A stretch of DNA of 7,078 nucleotides from Opitutaceae bacterium. Its GTDB lineage: Bacteria > Verrucomicrobiota > Verrucomicrobiia > Opitutales > Opitutaceae. The notes beneath the pieces are model-generated. The model ran no database searches. It was not told the DNA's origin and saw only the letters and a list, made by a program, of their open reading frames with translations. Each line of letters begins with the position of its first letter. Positions within the stretch are counted from its first letter, which is position 1. Position numbers and translations under genes: made by a program. This document shows, piece after piece, positions 1 through 6,909 of this stretch. The stretch covers positions 1-7,078 of the forward strand of contig JADLBI010000291.1 in the NCBI GenBank assembly GCA_020847775.1, given 5' to 3'.

Positions 1-2336
1 ACAACGAGGCCATGCGCCACGTGCAGAACGACGCGCGGCGGGTGATGAATGTCCGCCGCGAGCTCTACAACCCCGCGGCCGGTGAAAGCAAGTTTTCCAC
101 CGGCAACTTGAAAACCCTGGCCAAGGCCGATGCGACCGCCGTGCGCGCGTTTTATGAGGCGCACTATTCGGCCGACCGCATGGCGCTCGCGCTCGCGGGC
201 ACGGCCTCGCTCGACGAGCTCGAGAAATACGCCCGCGCGAGCTTTGCCGCGATTCCCAAGCGCGACCTGCCCGCCGTGACGCGCGAACCGATTTTTCTCC
301 CGCGCAAGGCCGCGCTGCGCTTGGCCACGATCGAGCCGGTCAAAGACATCCGCCAGCTCGGCCTCGAATTTGTGATGCCCGCAACCCGGCCCGACTTTGC
401 CAGCAAATCCGACGAGCTCTTATCCAACCTGCTCAACTACCCCGGTAAGGGCGGGCTCGTGCAGTATCTAAAGGACGCCGGTCTCGCGACCGCGGTCAGC
501 GCGGGCAACTGGGAACGCACGCCAAACTACGGTTCGATGTTCATCAACGTCGATCTGACCCCGGCGGGTGAAAAAGCGAATCAGCGGGTGCTTGAAGCCA
601 TTTTCGGCTACATCGACCACCTGCGGAACGCGCCATTTCCCGCCGAGTTTTATCAGGACCAAGCGCGCATCGCCGGGCTGAAAGAAACCTTCGAGGACCG
701 CGGCGAAGGCGCGCCGCTGGTGACCGAACTCGCCAACCAAGCCTTGTTCTATCCGCTAGAAGTCGCCGAGCGCGCACCGTTCGTGTGGGGTCAACCCGAC
801 GAAGCCGCCTACCGCAAATTGCTCGGCGCGCTCACACCCGACAATCTGCTGGTCACGCTCGCCGCGAAGGGCGTGCCGACCGACCAGACCGAGGAAATCT
901 ACGGCACCCAATACGCCTACACAGAGACGACCGGTGAAAAGTATAACGCGCTGCGGCAGCCACCGGTGATTGCCGATTTCGCGCTGCCGGGGGCCAATCC
1001 GTTTCTGCCCACGACGACCGCGCTCGTGGCGGAGCGGCCGCTGCGGCTCATCGATTCCAACACCGTGAGCCTCTATTACGCGGCCGACATCGAATTCCAA
1101 CGCCCGCAAACCACGTTAATTTTCCGCTTCGTGCCCCGACGCACCACCGCGACTCTGGAGAACGCGCTGCTGTTGCGGTTCTACCAGACCTGCCTCGAAG
1201 ACGCGCTGGAGCCCGCCGCCGGTGACGCCGCGCTCGCTGGGGTGACTTATGCACTCAGTCTCGGGCTAGAGGGATTCAAGCTCACCGTCAGTGGCTTCGG
1301 CGATTCGCCGGTGCGATTCGCGCAACGCGTGGCCGACACCCTGTTGAAGTTTGATGTCACGCCCGAGCGCTTTGTGGTGTTGCAGGAGAAGATTATTCGC
1401 AACCTGCGCAGTTACGAACAGACCGAAGCGTATCAACTGGCCCGCGATCGCGCGGCCGCCGTGCTGAAGGAGTTTGATTACCTTCCGGACCAGCATCTGG
1501 CGCGCGCGCCGAGCGTCACCTGGCGGGAGACGCGCGACCTGGCCCGGAAGTATTTTGCCACGGGCAAGTTGGAGACACTCGTGCACGGCCACATCACGCC
1601 GGAGGCCGCCAAGGAGGCCGTGATGAATTTTAAGGCCAAGCTGCATTTCAAACCGGTGAACGAAGAAAATCTACTGCGCCGACGCCATCTCGCGCTCCAA
1701 GATGGCCAGATGGTTATCGATACGGGCGCGATCGCCGGGGCCAACTCCGCCATCTGGCAGCTCTGCCTGCTGCCGGACGATTTGCCTGACACGCGCGCGG
1801 CGGCGAAGGTGTTGGCGAATTTCATCAATGAGCCGTTCTACACCGAGCTGCGCACCAAGCAGCAGCTCGGCTACATCGTTGGCGCGGGCGATTCGGCGTC
1901 GCTGCGCCAATATCTGCAGCTGTTCGTCATCCAATCGAGCGCCTACGCGCCGGACGAATTGCGCGCGCGCGCCGACGCGTTTCTCGCCACCGCGCCAGGG
2001 CTGTTTGACGCGCTGCCAGAAGCGCAATTCGCCACGTTGAAAGCCGGGGTGCGCTCCGAGCTCGCGGAGAAACCCAAGAGCATCGCCGAGAAGGCCGCGC
2101 AGATGTTTGCGCTCGCCTACGATTACGATGGGGACTGGGAACGCCGCGAGGAAACGCTGGCCGCGCTGGAGAAAGTCACGAAAGCCGAGGTCGCCGCGCT
2201 GCTGCAAACCGTGGTCGATCCGGCAAAAGCCCGGCGCATTCTCGTGCTGTTGTCCGGGCCGGAGCACGCGCCGAGCGCCGCGCGCGCGGACTTCACTGAT
2301 CGTGACGCGTGGAAGGCCACGCAATCCTACCAGTGA
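1..2336 (+). CDS. Insulysin/pitrilysin-like M16 zinc metallopeptidase, 5'-truncated by the window edge
   Basis: This is the C-terminal four fifths of a large M16A peptidase, a clamshell zinc protease that cuts peptides inside a closed chamber. The frame is open from base 3, so the ATG at 12 is internal, not the start. Residues read from base 3 (NEAMRHVQNDARR) align with the insulysin stretch SEHEKNVMNDAWR, and FSTGNLKTL follows as in that family. Further family marks, numbered from the ATG at 12, are YGTQY (297-301), LPGANPFLPT just before the second half, and LRTKQQLGYIVG (from about residue 613) followed by VIQSS. The HxxEH catalytic motif must lie upstream of the window. The Glu codon at 6-8 matches the third zinc ligand. 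The 776 visible residues plus roughly 170-200 missing ones would give the usual length of about 960. The stop at 2334-2336 overlaps the next gene's GTG. The family is sure; substrate and location are unknown. Confidence 0.96.
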   Translation, partial: NEAMRHVQNDARRVMNVRRELYNPAAGESKFSTGNLKTLAKADATAVRAFYEAHYSADRMALALAGTASLDELEKYARASFAAIPKRDLPAVTREPIFLPRKAALRLATIEPVKDIRQLGLEFVMPATRPDFASKSDELLSNLLNYPGKGGLVQYLKDAGLATAVSAGNWERTPNYGSMFINVDLTPAGEKANQRVLEAIFGYIDHLRNAPFPAEFYQDQARIAGLKETFEDRGEGAPLVTELANQALFYPLEVAERAPFVWGQPDEAAYRKLLGALTPDNLLVTLAAKGVPTDQTEEIYGTQYAYTETTGEKYNALRQPPVIADFALPGANPFLPTTTALVAERPLRLIDSNTVSLYYAADIEFQRPQTTLIFRFVPRRTTATLENALLLRFYQTCLEDALEPAAGDAALAGVTYALSLGLEGFKLTVSGFGDSPVRFAQRVADTLLKFDVTPERFVVLQEKIIRNLRSYEQTEAYQLARDRAAAVLKEFDYLPDQHLARAPSVTWRETRDLARKYFATGKLETLVHGHITPEAAKEAVMNFKAKLHFKPVNEENLLRRRHLALQDGQMVIDTGAIAGANSAIWQLCLLPDDLPDTRAAAKVLANFINEPFYTELRTKQQLGYIVGAGDSASLRQYLQLFVIQSSAYAPDELRARADAFLATAPGLFDALPEAQFATLKAGVRSELAEKPKSIAEKAAQMFALAYDYDGDWERREETLAALEKVTKAEVAALLQTVVDPAKARRILVLLSGPEHAPSAARADFTDRDAWKATQSYQ
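2333..2336 (+). other. GTGA stop/start overlap (translational coupling)
   Basis: The four bases GTGA hold the GTG start of the transporter and the TGA stop of the M16 peptidase. No well-placed Shine-Dalgarno sequence precedes the GTG, so re-initiation by ribosomes finishing the peptidase is the likely way the carrier is translated. The overlap is seen directly; the coupling is inferred. Confidence 0.7.
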
Positions 2337-3187
2337 GTGGCACCGCGCACCGCACCGCCGTCGGCCAGTTGATGCTGGCTGCGTTGTGTTGGAGCTTGGG
2401 CGGTCTCCTCATCAAGACGGTGGATTGGCCGCCGATCGCTGTGGCCGGCGGCCGGGGCCTCCTCGCCGCGATTTTTCTGATGCTCACCAACGGCCGCCTG
2501 CGGTTCACGTTTTCGCGGCTGCAAATTGGCGCGGCCATCGCCTACGCGGGGTGCACGGTGTTCTTTGTCGCCGCGACCAAACACACCACGGCGGCCAACG
2601 CGATATTGCTCCAATACACCGCGCCGATCTGGATCGCGCTGCTCGGCGCGTGGTTGCTGGGCGAGCCCGCCACGCGGCGCGACTGGATGATCATCGCCAG
2701 CGTGTTGGCCGGCATGGCGTTGTTTTTCGCCGACGGGCTCGAGCTCACCGGTTGGCTGGGCAACGGCTTCGGCATCGTCAGTGGGCTGTGTTTCGCGGCG
2801 ATGACTATTGCCCTGCGCAAACAAAAGGACGGCTCGCCGGTGGAGTCGATCATCCTCGGCAATCTCATCGCGTTTGTCGTCGGTGTGCCGTTCATGATCG
2901 GCGCGCCCCCGCCTTCGCCCGGCGGGCTGATCGCGTTGGGCCTGCTCGGCATCGTGCAACTGGGCTGCTCCTACTGGCTCTACGCCCGCGCCATCCGTCG
3001 CGTCACCGCGCTGGAGGCCGTGATCATTCCGTTTTTTGAACCGGTGCTGAATCCGGTCTGGGTATTTCTCGTCCGCGGGGAGCGGCCCGGGCCGTGGGCA
3101 CTCGTCGGTGGCCTGATCGTGCTTGGCGCGGTGCTTTGGCGCGCGCTCGACGCCATGCGCGCCGCGCCTCCGTCACCCGGAAGTTGA
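2333..3187 (+). CDS. EamA/DMT-superfamily transporter (substrate unknown)
   Basis: This is a 284-residue inner-membrane carrier with about ten membrane segments arranged as two EamA repeats (about residues 10-135 and 144-270). Family signatures are TTAANAILLQYTAPIWIALL near 85-104, followed by GAWLLGEPATRRDW, in repeat 1, and IIPFFEPVLNPVWVFLVRGE near 231-250 in repeat 2. The length is normal for DMT carriers, which exchange or export amino acids, nucleotides or other small metabolites; nothing here identifies the cargo. I chose the GTG at 2333 because it overlaps the peptidase TGA as GTGA and leaves a short cytoplasmic leader before the first membrane segment. A GTG at 2309, inside the peptidase gene, would add eight residues. 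An ATG at 2372 would cut into the first helix. A purine-rich GGAAGG (2311-2316) lies 16 bases before the chosen start, farther than usual. It is probably co-transcribed and translationally coupled with the peptidase. The 3' end overlaps the convergent transporter gene. Confidence 0.95.
   Translation: MSGTAHRTAVGQLMLAALCWSLGGLLIKTVDWPPIAVAGGRGLLAAIFLMLTNGRLRFTFSRLQIGAAIAYAGCTVFFVAATKHTTAANAILLQYTAPIWIALLGAWLLGEPATRRDWMIIASVLAGMALFFADGLELTGWLGNGFGIVSGLCFAAMTIALRKQKDGSPVESIILGNLIAFVVGVPFMIGAPPPSPGGLIALGLLGIVQLGCSYWLYARAIRRVTALEAVIIPFFEPVLNPVWVFLVRGERPGPWALVGGLIVLGAVLWRALDAMRAAPPSPGS
3173..3187. other. Overlapping 3' ends of two convergent transporter genes
   Basis: The plus-strand EamA gene stops with TGA at 3185-3187, and the minus-strand EamA gene stops with TGA read from 3175 to 3173. 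Each therefore ends inside the other's last codons, a 15-bp tail-to-tail overlap. There is no intergenic space for a terminator here. I found no hairpin with a U-tract on either strand close to the junction, so each transcript probably runs into the antisense of the other gene. Confidence 0.9.
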
Positions 3188-4153
3188 AGGCTCGGGCTCC
3201 GGCCGGAAAAGCATCAGCACGTTGGCCAGCGTGATCAATCCACCGCCGACCAGCAGGGTCCAAGTGATGGTCTCGTTTGGATAATCGAGGCCCGCCCAGA
3301 CGGAAAACCACGCGGGCAGAAACAGGGCCAGCAACGACGCGCAGATGGGCTCTATGCAATAGATCAAGCCCGCCTCGGTGGCGGACAGGCGCGGTTGCCA
3401 GATAGTCATGAGCCAAAACGCGCCGATGGTGCAAAATAGCGTGAGGATGAGCGTGAGTCCCAGCCAGGGTCCGGATCGCCACGGTGCCAGCAGGGTGGCG
3501 GTGTCCGGCGCGGCCAGCGCCGCCAAGGGCCAGAAGATCACGGCCAGGAGCGCAAAGATGACGAAGGTTATTTTCTCCGGGCGATTGTGCCCATAGCGCT
3601 TCCAACCGAGACAGATGATCTGGCCCGCGAAGAATACCGAGCAAAGCAGCGTCTCGGTTTCGCCACGGCCAAACGAAAACGCCCGCCAATCGAACCGGCC
3701 GAGCAGGGCCACGCCCGCGAGGACCAGCGCGCAGCTCGCCCACACCTTGACGCCGGGCGGGCGACGGTGCCAGACGGCTAGCGCGACCGGGATGATTAGC
3801 GCGTAAAGCTGGGTGAGAAATGCCGAGGTCGAGGCGGCGGTGAAGTGCAGCCCGTCGTTTTGCAGCAGCATGCCCGCCGCCAAGAATACCGTGATGAGCC
3901 CGCCCTGCCGCCACTCCGCTCCCGTGATTCGCCAAAATCCGCGGCCTTGCACGACCGCGAGCACTACGGTCGCGAGCACGAAGCGCGGGGCGATGGAGTA
4001 AAACGTGGCGAACCAAGTGCCAGCCTCCGGCACGAGCCGGGCGTGCAGCAGGCTTAGCGACTTGACGATAGGAAAGCTCAATCCCCAGAGCACATTGGTC
4101 AGCAGAAGCATGGCCACCGCCCGTCGGCGTTGGGCGGCGGCGGAGACGGTCAT
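3173..4153 (-). CDS. EamA/DMT-superfamily transporter, second copy type
   Basis: This is a 326-residue inner-membrane carrier with two EamA repeats and about ten hydrophobic segments (roughly 12-31, 54-70, 83-98, 106-127, 135-152, 166-183, 195-213, 229-249, 260-281 and 298-315). Typical DMT marks are LWGLSFPIVK at 22-31, TAASTSAFLTQLYALIIPV at 105-123, and LSATEAGLIYCIEPICASLL at 256-275. It is longer than the carrier facing it and differs in its motifs, so the two are not a recent duplication. I chose the ATG at 4153 (50 bp after the kinase stop), which gives a short basic leader (AQRRR) before helix 1. No clear Shine-Dalgarno site precedes it. An in-frame TTG at 4207 overlaps the kinase TGA as TTGA and would add 18 Pro/Ala-rich residues. 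It probably belongs to one transcript with the kinase. The cargo cannot be told. Confidence 0.93.
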   Translation of the reverse strand: MTVSAAAQRRRAVAMLLLTNVLWGLSFPIVKSLSLLHARLVPEAGTWFATFYSIAPRFVLATVVLAVVQGRGFWRITGAEWRQGGLITVFLAAGMLLQNDGLHFTAASTSAFLTQLYALIIPVALAVWHRRPPGVKVWASCALVLAGVALLGRFDWRAFSFGRGETETLLCSVFFAGQIICLGWKRYGHNRPEKITFVIFALLAVIFWPLAALAAPDTATLLAPWRSGPWLGLTLILTLFCTIGAFWLMTIWQPRLSATEAGLIYCIEPICASLLALFLPAWFSVWAGLDYPNETITWTLLVGGGLITLANVLMLFRPEPEPSTSG

Positions 4154-4203
4154 GGATGGGGTGGCGTGGGGTTTGGGCGTGGCGGGCGCCTGGGGCGCGC
4201 GTC

Positions 4204-6753
4204 TCAAGCCGCGCCGCCACGCTGCGCGATGAATCGGCGCAGCAGGGCTTCCAGATCCTTCAGGCGCACCGGCTTGATTAGGTAGTCGTTTGCGCCCGCT
4301 TCCAAGACCCGGTCCTTCTGCTCCATGCGGGCATCGGCCGTTAACGCGGCGATCCAGATTGTCCGGCATGTATCGCCCGCCGCGCCATCGCGGATTTGGG
4401 CGATGGCGGTGAGCCCGTCCATCACGGGCATGTGCAGATCCATCAGCACCAGATGATAGTCGGCTCGCCGCAGTTCCTCCAGGGCCAGGCCGCCGTGTTC
4501 AGCCACCGCCCACTGACAGCCCAGATGGCTCAGCGATTTCTGCAGGAGCATTTGATTGACCGGGTTGTCCTCCACGATCAGCACCCGCAAATCAAAAAGA
4601 TTGGCCGCGGCGATTGGAGGCGAGGAGCGGCCGACGGCCACCGGCGCGATCAGCGCCGCGCGCAACGCGGAATGATGCACCGGCCGGTTGACCAACAGGC
4701 GGAAGCGGGATCGCAAAAGCGCGCGGTCAGAGGGAGAAACGCGCAGCGGCACGAAAGCGACCAACTTGTCGCGTGGCAGATCGGCGAGGCGGCGCGACGA
4801 ACCAACGACATCTTTGACGAGGGCTTCGTTAAATATGACGACCGCGGTATCCCAAGAGTGGGCGGTCAGTTCCTCGGGCAGGCAGCCTATGGCGGCGGCG
4901 CCCCAGTGCTGAATCAGCTGGCAGAGCGACTGGCGCAGCTTACCGGCTGGCGCGGCGACGGCCACCCGCAGGCCGGCGACGTTGGGTGGCGGCATTTGAG
5001 GCGCGTTTGGCGCTTCGTCGGCGATAATCGTGAAGGTGAAGGTGGTGCCGACGCCGACGCGGCTGGTGAGGGTGATGCCGCCCCCCATCAGCTTGACGAG
5101 ATTGCGGCAGATGGACAGGCCCAGCCCCGCGCCGTTGTAGCGCCGCGTGATGGTGTCCTCCAGCTGACTGAAGGGATTGAACAGCTTGGGGAACAGCGAC
5201 TCGTCTATGCCGATGCCGGTGTCGCTAACGGAGAAACGCAGCTCCCAGCGCGGAGCCGCGCCCGCTTCGGACAGCGCCCGGGCCGCCAGGGTGATGGTGA
5301 TGTCCCCGTGTTCGGTAAACTTCACCGCATTGCCGATGAGGTTGAGGAGCACTTGGCGCAACCGGCCCGGATCCGTCATGACGGCTTCGGGCGTTTGCTC
5401 ATCCACCTCGTAGATGATTTCGAGATTCTTCTCGTCGGCGCGCGTCGCCATCATGTCGATCGCGTCCTCAATGCAATCAACGGGACTGCAGGCGTGTCGC
5501 TCGAGGCTGAGTTTGCCCGATTCGATGCGCGACGAGTCCAAGATATCGTTGGTGAGTTGGATGAGCGCCTCACCGCTGGAGCGGATCGCGCGCATGTATT
5601 CCTCCTGCTCCGCATTGAGGGGGGTTTCGAGCAAGAGGTTGGTGAAGCCCACGATGCCGTTGAGGGGGGTGCGCACCTCGTGGCTCATGGTGGCGAGAAA
5701 CCGGCTCTTGGCTTGGTCTCCCGCTTCGGCTCGTTCCTTGGCCTCGCGCAACACCGCCTCATGGCGGCGGGTCTCGGTCATGTCTTCATAAACCGCGACG
5801 AAACAGGTGACCTGCTGGTGGCGATTGCGCACTGCCGTCACCCGGCCGCGCACAGGATAATCGCCGCCGTTTTCGCGCCGGTTCTGCCATTCACCGCTCC
5901 AATCGGAACGCGCATAGATCACGGCGGACAACTCGTTCGCGGTGTCTTGGGGCACGGTCGCGTGGAGGAAATCCCGCCAAGGGCGACCGAATAACCCGCG
6001 GCGGTTTTGCCCCGTCTGTTCGCAGAAGCTGAGGTTCGCATACTCGATGCGGCCGTTCAGATCCACGATCATGACGGCGGTGTGACTCTGGTCGATCGCC
6101 TCGGAAAGATTGCGGATGACCTCGGTTTGTTCGCGCTGTCGGCGCCACAGGTGGTAGCCCGTCAGCGGCAATCCGCCCAGCAGCCACACTAAAGCCGCCA
6201 CCCGGCCGCCCGCCACCCACAACTCCCACCGCCACGTATTGGCGGCGAGATCCACGCCCACGAAATCGCGGGTGGCGCCATCTTGGTCTTGGGCAACCAG
6301 TGCATAGGCGGTCACCCAGACCCCAAAGGAATCCGCGAGCGGTCCCTCGGTGGAAAACCGGTTGCCGTCGATCATCGCTTGCAGACCAGGCGAACGCGCA
6401 GCCTCTGGATAATCATCGCCGGGCAGGGAGATATCGGGCGAGCCCACCGGCTCTGAGTCCACCAGAAACACGACTTGGCGGGTGCCGGGCACCACGCGAA
6501 AAACATAGATAAAGCGGATCGAGGCATTGGTAACGCGATACCGCTTCAGGCGGGTCTTGAGTGCGGCATAGGCGGGCGAGGCTGCGTCCGCGGCCGTGCC
6601 GGTCAGTTGCGACAACACGTCATGATCGACGAGCGCCGCGACGCGTTCGGCATCGCGCACCAGTTCGGCCAACAGGCGGTCACGCTCCTGCACATAGGCC
6701 CAGCGCCCGGCCAGCAACCCGACAAGCGCGATGCCGCCTGCCAGCAGGAACAA
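4204..6753 (-). CDS. Membrane hybrid sensor histidine kinase (Cache-like sensor, PAS, HisKA, HATPase, pseudo-receiver, receiver)
   Basis: Numbering is from a TTG at 6753. A membrane helix (2-20) leads to a periplasmic sensor (about 21-178) with Cache/PDC-like features (FIYVFR, VFLVDSEP, DSFGVWVTAYALV, FVGVDLAANTW). A second helix follows (about 181-200), then a PAS domain with PAC tail (about 214-330). HisKA (348-412) carries the phosphorylated His358 in SHEVRTPLNG. The HATPase domain (about 458-577) has N box NLIGNAVKF (Asn475), G1 DTGIGI, F box LFNPFSQ and G2 GAGLGLSI. A first receiver-like domain (594-705) lacks the acidic pocket. The last receiver (722-841) is canonical: ED at 728-729, Asp772 in MDLHMPVMDG, Thr805 and Lys827. 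The enzyme should autophosphorylate on His358 and pass phosphate to Asp772. There is no Hpt domain, DNA-binding output or partner regulator in the window. The start is unsure: the frame is open upstream to 6910 with no ATG, and RRARLFHYR just before the TTG looks coding. Confidence 0.95.
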   Translation of the reverse strand: MFLLAGGIALVGLLAGRWAYVQERDRLLAELVRDAERVAALVDHDVLSQLTGTAADAASPAYAALKTRLKRYRVTNASIRFIYVFRVVPGTRQVVFLVDSEPVGSPDISLPGDDYPEAARSPGLQAMIDGNRFSTEGPLADSFGVWVTAYALVAQDQDGATRDFVGVDLAANTWRWELWVAGGRVAALVWLLGGLPLTGYHLWRRQREQTEVIRNLSEAIDQSHTAVMIVDLNGRIEYANLSFCEQTGQNRRGLFGRPWRDFLHATVPQDTANELSAVIYARSDWSGEWQNRRENGGDYPVRGRVTAVRNRHQQVTCFVAVYEDMTETRRHEAVLREAKERAEAGDQAKSRFLATMSHEVRTPLNGIVGFTNLLLETPLNAEQEEYMRAIRSSGEALIQLTNDILDSSRIESGKLSLERHACSPVDCIEDAIDMMATRADEKNLEIIYEVDEQTPEAVMTDPGRLRQVLLNLIGNAVKFTEHGDITITLAARALSEAGAAPRWELRFSVSDTGIGIDESLFPKLFNPFSQLEDTITRRYNGAGLGLSICRNLVKLMGGGITLTSRVGVGTTFTFTIIADEAPNAPQMPPPNVAGLRVAVAAPAGKLRQSLCQLIQHWGAAAIGCLPEELTAHSWDTAVVIFNEALVKDVVGSSRRLADLPRDKLVAFVPLRVSPSDRALLRSRFRLLVNRPVHHSALRAALIAPVAVGRSSPPIAAANLFDLRVLIVEDNPVNQMLLQKSLSHLGCQWAVAEHGGLALEELRRADYHLVLMDLHMPVMDGLTAIAQIRDGAAGDTCRTIWIAALTADARMEQKDRVLEAGANDYLIKPVRLKDLEALLRRFIAQRGGAA

Positions 6754-6846
6754 TCGATAGTGGAAAAGGCGGGCGCGCCTGGGCGGTCGGGCTGGCCCAC
6801 AGAGACCGGCAGCGGGCGCAGGCAGGCAATCCAGAAGCGCGAGGGC

Positions 6847-6880
6847 AAAAAAAGGCCGCCGGGCGTGACGCGCGGCGGCC
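6847..6880 (-). terminator. Rho-independent terminator of the SWIB gene
   Basis: Read on the minus strand, GGCCGCCG (6880-6873) pairs perfectly with CGGCGGCC (6861-6854). Inside lies a further possible GCG/CGC pairing around a TCA loop, and seven T residues follow immediately (6853-6847). It begins 29 bp after the stop codon of the SWIB-domain gene and lies upstream of the kinase gene, so the kinase is probably transcribed from its own promoter or by read-through. The plus strand has no T-run after the hairpin, so the terminator is one-directional. Confidence 0.9.
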
Positions 6881-6909
6881 GAAAGCCAACAGTATTTTAT
6901 GAGCGGAGC

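Noticed and set aside
1960..1980. Alternating GC run (possible Z-DNA or simple repeat)
   Set aside because: It lies inside the M16 coding frame and encodes ordinary Arg/Ala codons. Such runs recur throughout this GC-rich window.
2107..3039. 310-codon plus-strand frame across the peptidase-transporter junction
   Set aside because: It has Arg-rich low-complexity composition and is out of frame with both well-supported genes.
3190..3215. Possible terminator hairpin (CCGGCCGG) after the plus-strand transporter
   Set aside because: The palindrome is short and not followed by a T-run on either strand.
3024..4220. 398-codon minus-strand frame overlapping the second transporter
   Set aside because: It is an out-of-frame reading of the EamA gene and extends into the other transporter. 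The product is Arg/Ala/His-rich and not membrane-like, whereas the alternative frame has full EamA signatures.
4396..5994. Long open frame (over 500 codons) on the plus strand, antisense to the kinase
   Set aside because: It is rich in His, Arg, Gly and Gln with no recognisable domain, and it mirrors a sure kinase gene. Long antisense frames without stops are expected in GC-rich coding DNA.
6754..6846. Promoter for the kinase
   Set aside because: One is expected after the terminator, but I found no pair of -35/-10-like boxes with acceptable spacing, so none is called.
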